Origin: Burkholderia paludis
Lineage (GTDB): Bacteria; Pseudomonadota; Gammaproteobacteria; Burkholderiales; Burkholderiaceae
DNA length: 55,602 nucleotides
NCBI RefSeq assembly: GCF_000732615.1
Contig: NZ_JPGL01000069.1
Span: 1-55,602, forward strand
Direction of reading: 5' to 3'
The notes under the pieces were generated by a model, which was not told the DNA's origin, ran no database searches, and was given only the letters and a program-made list of their open reading frames with translations. Positions within the stretch are counted from its first letter, which is position 1, and every line of letters begins with the position of its first letter. This document shows, piece by piece, positions 34,920-44,111 of the stretch. Position numbers and translations under genes: made by a program.

Positions 34920-36356
34920 ATGCAGCGCGCCACCAAGATAGTCGCCACGATCGGCCCGGCTTCCAGTTCGCCGGAGATTCTGCTGCAGATGATGCAGGCG
35001 GGCCTCGACGTCGTGCGGCTCAATTTTTCGCACGGCACGGCCGACGATCACCGCCAGCGCGCCGAAATGGTGCGCGAGGCCGCCCGCAGGGTCGGCCGCG
35101 AGATCGCGATCATGGCCGACCTCCAGGGCCCGAAGATCCGCGTCGGCAAGTTCGAGAACGGCAAGACGACGCTGACGCCGGGCCAGCCGTTCATCCTCGA
35201 CGCCGGTTGCGAGCTCGGCAACGACGAGCGCGTCGGCCTCGACTACAAGGAACTGCCGCGCGACCTGAAGCCGGGCGATCTGCTGCTGCTGAACGACGGC
35301 CTGATCGTGCTGACCGTCGAGCGCGTGCTCGGCGACGAGATCCACACGACCGTCAAGGTGGGCGGCGAACTGTCGAACAACAAGGGGATCAACCGCCAGG
35401 GCGGCGGCCTGTCGGCGCCCGCGCTGACCGCGAAGGACATGGAAGACATCCGCACCGCGATGTCTCTCGGCGCGGACCTCGTCGCGGTGTCGTTCCCGAA
35501 GAACGCGACCGACATGGAAATGGCGCGCCAGCTGGCGAACATCGCGGGCGCGCCTTACGGCATCAAGCCGAAGATGATCGCGAAGATCGAGCGCGCGGAG
35601 GCGATCCCGGCACTGCAGAGCATCCTCGACGCATCCGACGGCATCATGGTCGCGCGCGGCGACCTCGCGGTGGAAGTGGGCAACGCCGCCGTGCCGGCGC
35701 TGCAGAAGCGGATGATCCGGATGGCGCGCGAGTCGAACAAGCTCGTGATCACCGCGACGCAAATGATGGAATCGATGATCCACGCGCCCGTGCCGACCCG
35801 CGCGGAAGTGTCGGACGTCGCGAACGCGGTGCTCGACGGCACCGACGCGGTGATGCTGTCGGCCGAGACGGCCGCCGGCAAGTATCCGGTCGTCACGATC
35901 GAGACGATGGCGGCCGTCTGCGTCGAGGCGGAAAAGTCCGAGCAGGTCGAGCTGGACAAGGATTTCCTCGATCGCACGTTCACGCGGATCGACCAGTCGA
36001 TCGCGATGGGCGCGCTGTTCACCGCGTACCACCTGGGCGCGAAGGCGATCATCGCGCTGACCGAATCGGGCGCGACCGCGCTGTGGATGTCGCGCCACTA
36101 CACGCACGTGCCGATCTTCGCGCTGACGCCGCGCGTCGGCAGTGAGCGCACGATGGCGCTGTACCGCAACGTGACGCCGCTGCACGTCGACTTCAACAGC
36201 GATCGCGACTCCGCGCTGCAGGCGGCGCTCGAGATCGTCGTCAAGCAGGGTTACGTGCAGCACGGCGACATGGTGGTGCTGACCGTCGGCGAGCCGATGG
36301 GGCAGGCGGGCGGCACCAATACGCTGAAGATCGTGCGGGTCGGCGAACACTATTGA
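34920..36356 (+). CDS. pyk: Pyruvate kinase
   Basis: A 478-residue enzyme (phosphoenolpyruvate + ADP to pyruvate + ATP). It starts MQRATKIVATIGPASSSPEILLQMM at ATG 34920, preceded by GATGAGGAGT; ATG 34908 is an alternative. Motifs are RLNFSHG, MADLQGPKIRVG, the signature KMIAKIERAEAIPAL..SDGIMVARGDLAVE, and ATQMMESMI. The C-terminal allosteric domain ends VVLTVGEPMGQAGGTNTLKIVRVG. The 284 bp after pgk carry no gene. Confidence 0.97.
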   Translation: MQRATKIVATIGPASSSPEILLQMMQAGLDVVRLNFSHGTADDHRQRAEMVREAARRVGREIAIMADLQGPKIRVGKFENGKTTLTPGQPFILDAGCELGNDERVGLDYKELPRDLKPGDLLLLNDGLIVLTVERVLGDEIHTTVKVGGELSNNKGINRQGGGLSAPALTAKDMEDIRTAMSLGADLVAVSFPKNATDMEMARQLANIAGAPYGIKPKMIAKIERAEAIPALQSILDASDGIMVARGDLAVEVGNAAVPALQKRMIRMARESNKLVITATQMMESMIHAPVPTRAEVSDVANAVLDGTDAVMLSAETAAGKYPVVTIETMAAVCVEAEKSEQVELDKDFLDRTFTRIDQSIAMGALFTAYHLGAKAIIALTESGATALWMSRHYTHVPIFALTPRVGSERTMALYRNVTPLHVDFNSDRDSALQAALEIVVKQGYVQHGDMVVLTVGEPMGQAGGTNTLKIVRVGEHY

Positions 36357-36423
36357 GCGCCGGCCGGCCAGCGGGCCGGCTGCCCGGATAGTCCGGTTTC
36401 GATCGGGCACCGTTTTTCAGACG

Positions 36424-36463
36424 AAAGCCGCGCGGGGCCTGGCGCCCCGCGCGGCTTTTTTTT
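36424..36463 (+). terminator. Terminator after pyk
   Basis: AAGCCGCGCGGGGC and GCCCCGCGCGGCTT pair around a short loop, followed by a run of eight T. It separates pyk from fba. Confidence 0.9.
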
Positions 36464-36549
36464 CTGTTTTTTGCCCGGATTGTGCCGTGCGAACGTAACA
36501 AATTGCGAGCAGGTGCCACGGGGCGGTCGGAATCGGAGGCGCTTCGCGA

Positions 36550-36555
36550 TAAAAT
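36550..36555 (+). promoter_or_regulatory. Candidate -10 of fba
   Basis: TAAAAT lies 106 bp before the fba ATG in the 200 bp between the pyk terminator and fba. There is no convincing -35. The rest of this gap holds nothing else recognised. Confidence 0.35.
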
Positions 36556-36660
36556 GCGGCTATTCGACGCTCAGCCGCGCCGCGCCACCCCGGGTTCGAC
36601 CGGGAGCGAGCGCCGCGCCGGCGTCAAGGCGCACCGGTTTTCATTCCAAGGAGTTCCACA

Positions 36661-37725
36661 ATGCCTCTCGTATCAATGCGTCAATTGCTGGACCACGCGG
36701 CAGAGCACGGTTACGGCCTGCCGGCCTTCAACGTGAACAACCTGGAGCAGGTCCAGGCAATCATGGCGGCGGCGGACCAGGTCGGCGCGCCCGTGATCAT
36801 GCAGGCATCGGCCGGCGCGCGTAAGTATGCGGGCGAGCCGTTCCTGCGCCACCTGATCGAAGCGGCAGTCGAGTCGTACCCGCACATCCCGGTCGTGATG
36901 CACCAGGATCACGGCCAGTCGCCGGCGGTCTGCATGGCCGCGATCCGCAGCGGTTTCACCAGCGTGATGATGGACGGCTCGCTCGAGGCCGACGGCAAGA
37001 CGGTCGCGTCGTACGAATACAACGTCGACGTGTCGCGCAAGGTCGTCGAGATGGCGCACTCGATCGGCGTGACGGTCGAAGCCGAACTCGGCGTGCTCGG
37101 CTCGCTCGAGACGATGAAGGGCGACAAGGAAGACGGCCACGGCGCGGAAGGCACGATGACCCGCGAGCAGCTGCTGACCGATCCGGAGCAGGCGGCCGAC
37201 TTCGTGAAGCTCACGCAGTGCGATGCGCTCGCGATCGCGATCGGCACGTCGCACGGCGCGTACAAGTTCTCGAAGAAGCCGACGGGCGACATCCTGTCGA
37301 TCGAGCGCATCAAGGAAATCCACGCGCGCATCCCGAACACGCACCTCGTGATGCACGGTTCGTCGTCGGTGCCGCAGGAACTGCTGGCCGAGATCCGCGA
37401 ATTCGGCGGCGACATGAAGGAAACCTACGGCGTGCCGGTCGAGGAAATCCAGGAAGGCATCAAGCACGGCGTGCGCAAGATCAACATCGACACCGACCTG
37501 CGTCTCGCGATCACCGGCGCGATCCGCCGCTACCTGTTCGAGAACCCGGGCAAGTTCGACCCGCGCGACTACCTGAAGCCGGCGCGCGAAGCGGCGAAGC
37601 AGGTGTGCGTCGACCGCTACCTCGCGTTCGGCTGCGAAGGCCAGGCCGGCAAGATCAAGCCGGTGTCGCTCGACAAGATCGCCGAGCAGTACAAGTCCGG
37701 CGCGCTCGCGCAGGTCGTGCGTTGA
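36661..37725 (+). CDS. fba: Class II fructose-1,6-bisphosphate aldolase
   Basis: A 354-residue zinc aldolase of glycolysis and gluconeogenesis (Calvin-type subfamily). It has MPLVSMRQLLDHAAEHGYGLPAFNVNNLEQ, the zinc/substrate loop PVVMHQDHGQSPAVCMAAIRSGFTSVMMDGS, VEAELGVLGSLET, AIAIGTSHGAYKF, and VMHGSSSVP. GVRKINIDTDLRLA binds the phosphate. AAGGAGTTCCACA precedes the ATG, a strong ribosome site. Confidence 0.97.
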   Translation: MPLVSMRQLLDHAAEHGYGLPAFNVNNLEQVQAIMAAADQVGAPVIMQASAGARKYAGEPFLRHLIEAAVESYPHIPVVMHQDHGQSPAVCMAAIRSGFTSVMMDGSLEADGKTVASYEYNVDVSRKVVEMAHSIGVTVEAELGVLGSLETMKGDKEDGHGAEGTMTREQLLTDPEQAADFVKLTQCDALAIAIGTSHGAYKFSKKPTGDILSIERIKEIHARIPNTHLVMHGSSSVPQELLAEIREFGGDMKETYGVPVEEIQEGIKHGVRKINIDTDLRLAITGAIRRYLFENPGKFDPRDYLKPAREAAKQVCVDRYLAFGCEGQAGKIKPVSLDKIAEQYKSGALAQVVR

Positions 37726-37949
37726 GACTGTAGTACGATTGCCCCGCCGAAAGGCCGGGGCTGGCTGCCCGGCTGCCGGATCCGATCCGGCCCCGACAGC
37801 CGTTCCGTCCGGCCGAACGAGGGCCGGCCGGCAACCGCCCGGACGCCGTCGCCCGGCCGGTTCGCCGACGTATTGCAAGGCCGCCGTTCCCGCCTGCCGC
37901 GGGGAACGGCGTTTCCCTTTTTGTTTGGCTCCTTATCTGCGAAAAGACG

Positions 37950-38840
37950 ATGTCTACCCTCTACGAATCCACGCTCCGCTCGCTGCCGCTCCTCGGTCGC
38001 GGCAAGGTCCGCGACAACTACGCGGTCGGCAACGACAAGCTCCTGATCGTCACGACCGACCGCCTGTCGGCATTCGACGTGGTGATGGGCGAGCCGATTC
38101 CGAACAAGGGCCGCGTGCTGAACCAGATGGCGAACTTCTGGTTCGACAAGCTCGCGCACATCGTGCCGAACCACCTGACGGGCGATGCGCCGGAAGCCGT
38201 CGTCGCGGCCGACGAGGTCGAGCAGGTGAAGGGCCGCGGCGTGGTCGTCAAGCGCCTCGAGCCGATCATGATCGAAGCGGTCGTGCGTGGTTATCTGGCC
38301 GGCAGCGGCTGGAAGGAATACCAGGCAAGCGGCGCCGTGTGCGGCGTCAAGCTGCCGGAAGGCCTGCAGAACGCGCAGAAGCTGCCCGAGCCGATCTTCA
38401 CGCCGGCGGCGAAGGCCGAGATGGGCGAGCACGACGAGAACATCACGTTCGAGGAAACCGAGCGCCGCATCGGCACCGAGCTGGCCGCGACGATCCGCGA
38501 CATCTCGATCCGGCTCTACAAGGAAGCGGCCGATTACGCGGCGACGCGCGGCATCATCATCGCCGATACGAAGTTCGAATTCGGCCTCGACAACCACGGC
38601 AAGCTGTACCTGATGGACGAAGTGCTGACGGCCGACTCGTCGCGCTTCTGGCCGGCCGACCAGTACCAGGTCGGCACGAACCCGCCGTCGTTCGACAAGC
38701 AGTTCGTGCGCGACTGGCTCGAGGCGCAGCCGTGGGGCAAGACGGCGCCGGCGCCGGCGCTGCCGGCCGACGTCGTCGAGAAGACGGCCGCCAAGTATCA
38801 GGAAGCGCTCGAACGCATCACGGGCCAGTCGCTCGCGTGA
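37950..38840 (+). CDS. purC: SAICAR synthase
   Basis: A 296-residue purine synthesis enzyme (phosphoribosylaminoimidazolesuccinocarboxamide synthase). It opens MSTLYESTLRSLPLLGRGKVRDNYAVGNDKLLIVTTDRLSAFDVVMGEPIPNKG and has the signature EAVVRGYLAGSGWKEY, IADTKFEFGLDNHGKLYLMDEVLTADSSRFWP. The length is the long bacterial/yeast-like type. purE and purK follow, after a repeat array, making a purine cluster. The 224 bp upstream hold only GC-rich inverted repeats. Confidence 0.97.
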   Translation: MSTLYESTLRSLPLLGRGKVRDNYAVGNDKLLIVTTDRLSAFDVVMGEPIPNKGRVLNQMANFWFDKLAHIVPNHLTGDAPEAVVAADEVEQVKGRGVVVKRLEPIMIEAVVRGYLAGSGWKEYQASGAVCGVKLPEGLQNAQKLPEPIFTPAAKAEMGEHDENITFEETERRIGTELAATIRDISIRLYKEAADYAATRGIIIADTKFEFGLDNHGKLYLMDEVLTADSSRFWPADQYQVGTNPPSFDKQFVRDWLEAQPWGKTAPAPALPADVVEKTAAKYQEALERITGQSLA

Positions 38841-38859
38841 TCGAGCGTGGCAGGAGGCT

Positions 38860-39039
38860 GGAGCAGGCGCTGATGGGCCCGCTTCGGTCGACTGCCTTGC
38901 AGGGGATCGGAGCAAGCGCTGAAGGGCCAGCTTCGGTCGACCGCTTTGCATGGGACCGGAGTAAGCGCTAAAGCGCTAACTCGGGTCGACCGCTTTGCAT
39001 GGGACCGGAGTAAGCGCTAAAGCGCTAACTCCGGTCGAC
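38860..39039 (+). repeat. 49-bp tandem repeat array with internal hairpins (purC-purE)
   Basis: Three full 49-bp units (38860-38908, 38909-38957, 38958-39006) and a 33-bp partial (39007-39039) run head to tail. Units 3 and 4 are nearly identical; units 1 and 2 are diverged. Each unit starts GGAG-A-GCGCT and contains TCGGTCGAC. In units 3 and 4 GGAGTAAGCGCT and AGCGCTAACTCC are nearly self-complementary and would fold into a 12-bp hairpin with one mismatch. Confidence 0.9.
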
Positions 39040-39053
39040 AGGGAATCCACGAA

Positions 39054-39575
39054 ATGAGTGAAGTTCAGACTGCCCACACGCACAGCGCGCCGCTTATCGG
39101 CGTGCTGATGGGGTCGAGTTCCGACTGGGACGTGATGAAGCACGCGGTCGCCATCCTGCAGGAATTCGGCGTGCCGTACGAAGCGAAGGTCGTGTCCGCG
39201 CACCGGATGCCCGACGAAATGTTCGACTATGCGGAGAAAGCGCGCGAGCGCGGGCTGCGCGCGATCATCGCGGGCGCCGGCGGCGCCGCGCACCTGCCCG
39301 GCATGCTGGCCGCGAAAACCACCGTGCCGGTGCTCGGCGTGCCGGTCGCGAGCAAGTATCTGAAGGGAGTCGATTCGCTGCACTCGATCGTGCAGATGCC
39401 GAAGGGCGTGCCCGTCGCGACGTTCGCGATCGGCGAGGCCGGCGCCGCGAATGCCGCACTGTTCGCGGTGTCGATCCTGTCGGGCACGTCGGTCGATTAC
39501 GCGAACCGGCTCGCCGCGTTCCGCGTGCGCCAGAACGAAGCCGCGCACGCGATGGTCCTGCCGCCGCTGGAATGA
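39054..39575 (+). CDS. purE: N5-carboxyaminoimidazole ribonucleotide mutase
   Basis: A 173-residue class I PurE that converts N5-CAIR to CAIR. Motifs are GVLMGSSSDWDVMKHAVAILQEFGVPYEAKVVSAHRMPD, IIAGAGGAAHLPGMLAAKTTVPVLGVPV and the SIVQMPKGVPVATFAIG loop. The repeat array ends 14 bp before its ATG. purK follows after 81 bp. Confidence 0.97.
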   Translation: MSEVQTAHTHSAPLIGVLMGSSSDWDVMKHAVAILQEFGVPYEAKVVSAHRMPDEMFDYAEKARERGLRAIIAGAGGAAHLPGMLAAKTTVPVLGVPVASKYLKGVDSLHSIVQMPKGVPVATFAIGEAGAANAALFAVSILSGTSVDYANRLAAFRVRQNEAAHAMVLPPLE

Positions 39576-39656
39576 CGGCGCACCGGCGGCCGCGCGGCGC
39601 GGCTGCCTGATCTTCCCCACTGCGGCGGGCAGCGCCCGCCGCGACCGACCACTGAC

Positions 39657-40853
39657 ATGACCGCAACTCCTGATTTCGTTTCCCCGATCCTGCCCGGCGC
39701 GTGGCTGGGCATGGTCGGCGGTGGCCAGCTCGGCCGCATGTTCTGCTTTGCCGCCCAGTCGATGGGCTATCGCGTCGCTGTGCTCGATCCCGATCCGACG
39801 AGCCCCGCCGGCGCGGTCGCCGACCGCCACCTGCGCGCGGCCTACGACGACGAAGCCGCGCTCGCCGAACTCGCCGACCTGTGCGACGCGGTGTCGACGG
39901 AATTCGAGAACGTGCCGGCCGCGAGCCTCGATTTCCTCGCGCGCACGACGTTCGTCGCGCCGGCCGGCCGCTGCGTCGCGGTCGCGCAGGACCGGATCGC
40001 GGAGAAGCGCTTCATCGAGGCGTCGGGCGTGCCCGTCGCGCCGCACGTCGTGATCGAATCGTCGGCGGCGCTCGCCGCGCTCGACGATGCCGCGCTCGAC
40101 GCGGTGCTGCCGGGCATCCTGAAGACGGCGCGCCTCGGCTACGACGGCAAGGGCCAGGTGCGCGTGAGCACCGCCCGGGAAGCGCGCGACGCGCATGCGG
40201 CGCTGAACGGCGTACCGTGCGTGCTCGAGAAGCGCCTGCCGCTGAAATACGAAGTGTCGGCCCTGATCGCGCGCGGCGCGGATGGCCGCTCCGCCGCGTT
40301 CCCGCTCGCCCAGAACGTGCACCACAACGGTATCCTCGCGCTGACGGTCGTGCCGGCGCCGGCCGCCGATGCCGCGCGCGTCGAAGAGGCGCAGCAGGCG
40401 GCCGTGCGGATCGCCGATACGCTCGGCTACGTCGGCGTGCTGTGCGTCGAATTCTTCGTGCTGGAAGACGGTTCGTTCGTCGCGAACGAGATGGCGCCGC
40501 GCCCGCACAACTCCGGCCACTACACGGTCGATGCGTGCGCAACGAGCCAGTTCGAGCAGCAGGTGCGCGCGATGACGCGCATGCCGCTCGGCAACCCGCG
40601 CCAGCATTCGCCGGCCGCGATGCTGAACATCCTCGGCGACGTGTGGTTCCCGGACGGTGCGGCGGCCGAAGCCGTCACGCCGCCGTGGGACACGGTCGCG
40701 GCGATGCCCACCGCGCACCTGCACCTGTACGGCAAGGAAGAGGCGCGCGTCGGCCGCAAGATGGGCCACGTGAACTTCACGGCACCGACGCGCGACGAAG
40801 CCGTTGCCGCGGCCACCGCGTGCGCGCAGTTGCTGCGCGTGCCGCTCGACTGA
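39657..40853 (+). CDS. purK: 5-(carboxyamino)imidazole ribonucleotide synthase
   Basis: A 398-residue ATP-grasp enzyme that makes N5-CAIR for PurE. It has LPGAWLGMVGGGQLGRMFCFAAQSMGYRVAVLDPD, the ATP-grasp core (KTARLGYDGKGQVRV, VLEKRLPLKYEVSALIAR) and the metal site VNEMAPRPHNSGHYTVDAC-like segment (ANEMAPRPHNSGHYT). The length is normal. The Sua5 gene follows after 11 bp. Confidence 0.97.
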   Translation: MTATPDFVSPILPGAWLGMVGGGQLGRMFCFAAQSMGYRVAVLDPDPTSPAGAVADRHLRAAYDDEAALAELADLCDAVSTEFENVPAASLDFLARTTFVAPAGRCVAVAQDRIAEKRFIEASGVPVAPHVVIESSAALAALDDAALDAVLPGILKTARLGYDGKGQVRVSTAREARDAHAALNGVPCVLEKRLPLKYEVSALIARGADGRSAAFPLAQNVHHNGILALTVVPAPAADAARVEEAQQAAVRIADTLGYVGVLCVEFFVLEDGSFVANEMAPRPHNSGHYTVDACATSQFEQQVRAMTRMPLGNPRQHSPAAMLNILGDVWFPDGAAAEAVTPPWDTVAAMPTAHLHLYGKEEARVGRKMGHVNFTAPTRDEAVAAATACAQLLRVPLD

Positions 40854-40864
40854 GGCGCCGGCCG

Positions 40865-41893
40865 ATGTCCATCGATCTCCCGACCTCCGTGACGCCCGCG
40901 CAGATCGACGCGGCCGCCGCGCTGCTCGACGCGGGCCAGCTCGTCGCGTTCCCGACCGAAACCGTCTACGGGCTCGGCGGCGACGCGGCGAATCCCGAGG
41001 CCGTCGCGCGGATCTACGCGGCGAAGGGGCGGCCCGCGAATCATCCGGTGATCGTGCACCTTCCGCCGGGCGGCGACCCGGGCTATTGGGCCGACGACCT
41101 GCCGGCCGACGCACAGGCGCTGATCGATGCATTCTGGCCGGGGCCGCTGACGCTGATCCTGAAGCGTCACGCGCGCATCCCGGACGCCGTGAGCGGCGGC
41201 CAGGATTCGGTGGGGCTGCGCTGCCCGTCGCATCCGGTTGCGCAGGCGCTGCTGGCCGCGTTCAGCGCGCGGCGCGGCGGGCACGGCGGCGTGGCCGCAC
41301 CGTCGGCGAACCGGTTCGGCCATGTGAGCCCGACGACCGCGCAGCACGTGCGCGACGAATTCGGCGACACCGTGCACGTGCTCGACGGCGGCGCTTCGGA
41401 AGTCGGCATCGAGTCGACGATTCTCGACCTGTCGCGCGGCTTCCCGGCGCTGCTGCGCCCGGGCCACGTGACGCCGCAGCAGATCGCCGACGTGCTCGGC
41501 CGCGCGCCGCGGCTGCCGGACGGCAGCGACGCGACCGCGCCGCGTGCATCGGGCACGCTGAAGGCGCATTACGCGCCGCGCACGCCGCTCGCGCTGCTGC
41601 CGTTCGATACGCTCGAGCCGCTGCTCGCGGCCGCCCAGACCGACGGCGAGCGTGTCGCGCTGGTCGCGCGCGCGTCGCGTGCGGGACGCTGGGCGCAGGC
41701 CGACGGCGTGCATTTCGTCGCGGCGCCGGAAGATCCGCAGGCCTACGCGCGCGACCTGTACGGAATGCTGCGCGCGCTCGACCGCGCGCAGGTCGCACGG
41801 ATTCTCGTCGAGAAGCTGCCGGAAACCGTCGAATGGATCGCGGTCAACGATCGCCTGGGCCGCGCGGCGGCCGCGTTCGAAGCGCACGACTGA
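40865..41893 (+). CDS. L-threonylcarbamoyladenylate synthase (Sua5 type)
   Basis: A 342-residue enzyme that forms threonylcarbamoyl-AMP for the t6A modification at tRNA position 37. The YrdC domain holds AAALLDAGQLVAFPTETVYGLGGDA, RPANHPVIVHL, FWPGPLTLILKR, GLRCPSHPVAQALL and APSANRFGHVSPTTAQHV. A linker ends near ASGTLKAHYAPRTPL, where the C-terminal Sua5 domain starts. It is thus the long Sua5 form, not short TsaC. It is likely cotranscribed with purK. Confidence 0.93.
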   Translation: MSIDLPTSVTPAQIDAAAALLDAGQLVAFPTETVYGLGGDAANPEAVARIYAAKGRPANHPVIVHLPPGGDPGYWADDLPADAQALIDAFWPGPLTLILKRHARIPDAVSGGQDSVGLRCPSHPVAQALLAAFSARRGGHGGVAAPSANRFGHVSPTTAQHVRDEFGDTVHVLDGGASEVGIESTILDLSRGFPALLRPGHVTPQQIADVLGRAPRLPDGSDATAPRASGTLKAHYAPRTPLALLPFDTLEPLLAAAQTDGERVALVARASRAGRWAQADGVHFVAAPEDPQAYARDLYGMLRALDRAQVARILVEKLPETVEWIAVNDRLGRAAAAFEAHD

Positions 41894-41915
41894 CGCAGTC
41901 CGGCGCACCGGAAAC

Positions 41916-41950
41916 AAAAAACGCCCGACCGGCGAACCGGTCGGGCGTTT
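41916..41950 (+). terminator. Terminator after the pur-sua5 run
   Basis: AAACGCCCGACCGG and CCGGTCGGGCGTTT pair around CGAA, with A and T tracts on both sides. It can serve the convergent SGNH gene as well. Confidence 0.9.
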
Positions 41951-41970
41951 CTGTTTGGGCGGGCGGCTGC

Positions 41971-43101
41971 TTACTTGCCGACGCCGGATTTCGCGATCTG
42001 CTGCTCGACGTACTGCGCGAACAGTGCGTGCAGGTGCGTCGTCGGGTGGACCGTGTCGGCGAACATGTAGGTCTGGTCGGCGTTCGCGGCCGTGTAGGTC
42101 TGCGGCGAGCAGAACAGCGACGAGCCGAACGCGCTCGGGTCGGACACGCCGTACTGGGTGGCGGCCGTGACCATCGCCTGCAGGTTGCACGCGGTGCCGG
42201 TGTTCGACACCGAGAAGCCGTTGGCCTGGTAGTTCGCGAGGATGCCGTCCTGCCAGGTGAACGTGTCGACCAGCACGTACTTGGTCGTGTCGACCTTGAG
42301 CGCCTGCAGCGTCGCGGCGAGCGTGCCGTTGAACAGCATCGACAGTTGCGTGAGGGTCGTCTGCGTGCCGCCCTGGACCGCGAGCGGCGTGCCGCCGATG
42401 TCCGGCACGTTCGACACGAACACGTGGGTCGCGCCCAACGCGATGATCTGCTGCACGAGGCCCGCGAGCTGCTGCGCGGCGGTGCCGATGTTCTGCTGCA
42501 GCTGCGCCTGCGTGATGGCGCCTGCCTGCAGGGCCGCGACCTGGTAGAAGATGTCGTTCGCGCCGCCGTTCAGCAGCACGATCTGGTTCGCGTTGAAGCT
42601 GCCGTGCTGCTGCACGTATTGCGTGAGCTGGCTCGCGATCGGCGTGGTGGTTGCCTGTGCGTAGTCGGCGTTCGGGACGCTTGCGGCCGCATGGCCGATA
42701 CCCGGCTGCTGCGTCACGCGTGCACCGCCCTGCGCGTAGCCGAGGCCGCCGGTGGCCTGCAGCGGGATGCCGAAGCCGCCCTGGTTCGCGGGCTGCAGCG
42801 TATTGCCGTAGTACTGCGCGACGTTCTGCGTCCAAACCTGGCCCGGGTTGGTCGTGAAGCGGCCGCCGCCGAAGCCGAGCTTGATCTGCGAGTAGGTGCC
42901 GACGTCGGACAGGCTGTCGCCGAACGATACGATCTGCATGTTCACGCCGGACGGCGGCGTGTTCGATGCGCTGCCGCTGTTGTTGTCGTCGCCGCCGCCG
43001 CACGCGGCGAGCAGGGCGAACGCGGCGCCGGCGATCGCGACCTGCGCGGTGCGCAGCATGCGCTGCCGGGTGCGGAAAGGTGCGTGTTGTTGTGTCTGCA
43101 T
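41971..43101 (-). CDS. SGNH/GDSL hydrolase lipoprotein
   Basis: A 376-residue exported esterase-like protein from ATG 43101, preceded by GGAGATAG. The signal peptide ends in lipobox FALLAAC, then a Gly/Asp/Asn-rich tether (CGGGDDNNSGSASN). Block I is VSFGDSLSDVGTY with the catalytic Ser, block III has LNGGANDIFYQ, and the late DTVHPTTHLHALFAQYV supplies Asp and His. The substrate is unknown. It is probably outer-membrane anchored. Confidence 0.9.
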   Translation of the reverse strand: MQTQQHAPFRTRQRMLRTAQVAIAGAAFALLAACGGGDDNNSGSASNTPPSGVNMQIVSFGDSLSDVGTYSQIKLGFGGGRFTTNPGQVWTQNVAQYYGNTLQPANQGGFGIPLQATGGLGYAQGGARVTQQPGIGHAAASVPNADYAQATTTPIASQLTQYVQQHGSFNANQIVLLNGGANDIFYQVAALQAGAITQAQLQQNIGTAAQQLAGLVQQIIALGATHVFVSNVPDIGGTPLAVQGGTQTTLTQLSMLFNGTLAATLQALKVDTTKYVLVDTFTWQDGILANYQANGFSVSNTGTACNLQAMVTAATQYGVSDPSAFGSSLFCSPQTYTAANADQTYMFADTVHPTTHLHALFAQYVEQQIAKSGVGK

Positions 43102-43196
43102 CGTTCTATCTCCTCGTAGATATGGCCTGATGTGTTTCTCATCTGCCGCGTGCCTGCTCGGTTCCGGGCTGCGCGGCGGCCGTTGGCTGAAACGGT

Positions 43197-44111
43197 TTAT
43201 CGGTCGCGCGCAGCCGCAAGCGGCACGGCGCGCGGATCGGGGTTCGCGGCCTCGGCAATCTGCGCATGATAAGCGCTCGCCCACTCGGGCGGGCCGAAAA
43301 TCGCGCGCAGCTTGTTGCGCCAGCCGTCGACGCGCAACGCGTCGGCGGCCATCGCGATCCACTCGTGGAAGGTCGCGACGAGCGGGTTGTTCGAGCCGAG
43401 CCGCTCGACGATCCCGTACTGCGGCGGATCGTCGGGCGTTTCCTCGACATAGCTGCCGAACAGGCGATCCCAGATCACAAGGACGCCTGCGTAATTGCGG
43501 TCGATGTAGCGCGGGTTGCGCGCATGGTGCGCGCGGTGGATCGACGGCGTGTTGAGCACGTATTCGAGCCAGCCGAGCTTGCCGATCGCCTGCGTGTGCA
43601 CGAAGAACTGGAACGCGAGGTTGATCAGCACGATCCCGACGACCTGCTGCGGCGGAAAGCCGGCGAACGCGAGCGGCAGCCAGAACACCCACATGCCGGC
43701 GACGGGGTACATCAGGCTCTGGCGGAACGCGGTCGAGAAATTCATCCGCTCGGACGAGTGGTGGACGACGTGCGCGGCCCACAGCCAGCGCACGCGATGG
43801 CTGGCGCGATGGAACACGTAGTAGAGGAAATCCTGGGCGACGAACAGCACCGTGAACGACAGCCAGCCGTCGTGCCACGTGTACAGGCGATAGTGCCGGT
43901 AGCAGTATGCGTAGACGGGGATCACGAACAGCCACGCGAGCTTGTCGGCGCCCTGGTGCATCAGCGCGAGCGCCGCGTTGCACAGCGTGTCGCGCCACGC
44001 ATAGACGTGGTCCTGCGCACGAGTGCGGGCGAGGTGCCAGGCCTCCCACGCGATACAGAGCAGGAAGACGGGCGCCAGCGCGAGCAGAAGCAATTCGACG
44101 TCGAATCGCAT
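43197..44111 (-). CDS. Sterol desaturase/fatty acid hydroxylase family membrane protein
   Basis: A 304-residue inner-membrane di-iron protein from ATG 44111 (MRFDVELLLLALAPVFLLCIAWEAWHLA). Four or more helices hold the His clusters of the family: YYVFHRASHRVRWLWAAHVVHHSSERMNFST and NTPSIHRAHHARNPRYIDRNYAG. The substrate is unknown; relatives hydroxylate or desaturate lipids. The upstream in-frame ATG (MQGKEGD) is possible but gives an extra nine residues without a ribosome site. Confidence 0.92.
   Translation of the reverse strand: MRFDVELLLLALAPVFLLCIAWEAWHLARTRAQDHVYAWRDTLCNAALALMHQGADKLAWLFVIPVYAYCYRHYRLYTWHDGWLSFTVLFVAQDFLYYVFHRASHRVRWLWAAHVVHHSSERMNFSTAFRQSLMYPVAGMWVFWLPLAFAGFPPQQVVGIVLINLAFQFFVHTQAIGKLGWLEYVLNTPSIHRAHHARNPRYIDRNYAGVLVIWDRLFGSYVEETPDDPPQYGIVERLGSNNPLVATFHEWIAMAADALRVDGWRNKLRAIFGPPEWASAYHAQIAEAANPDPRAVPLAAARDR

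Noticed and set aside
37742..37763. Terminator after fba
   Set aside because: GCCCCG/CGGGGC can pair but there is no T-run.
39007..39039. Purine riboswitch before purE
   Set aside because: The hairpins are tandem repeats of a 49-bp unit and lack the three-way junction of a purine aptamer.
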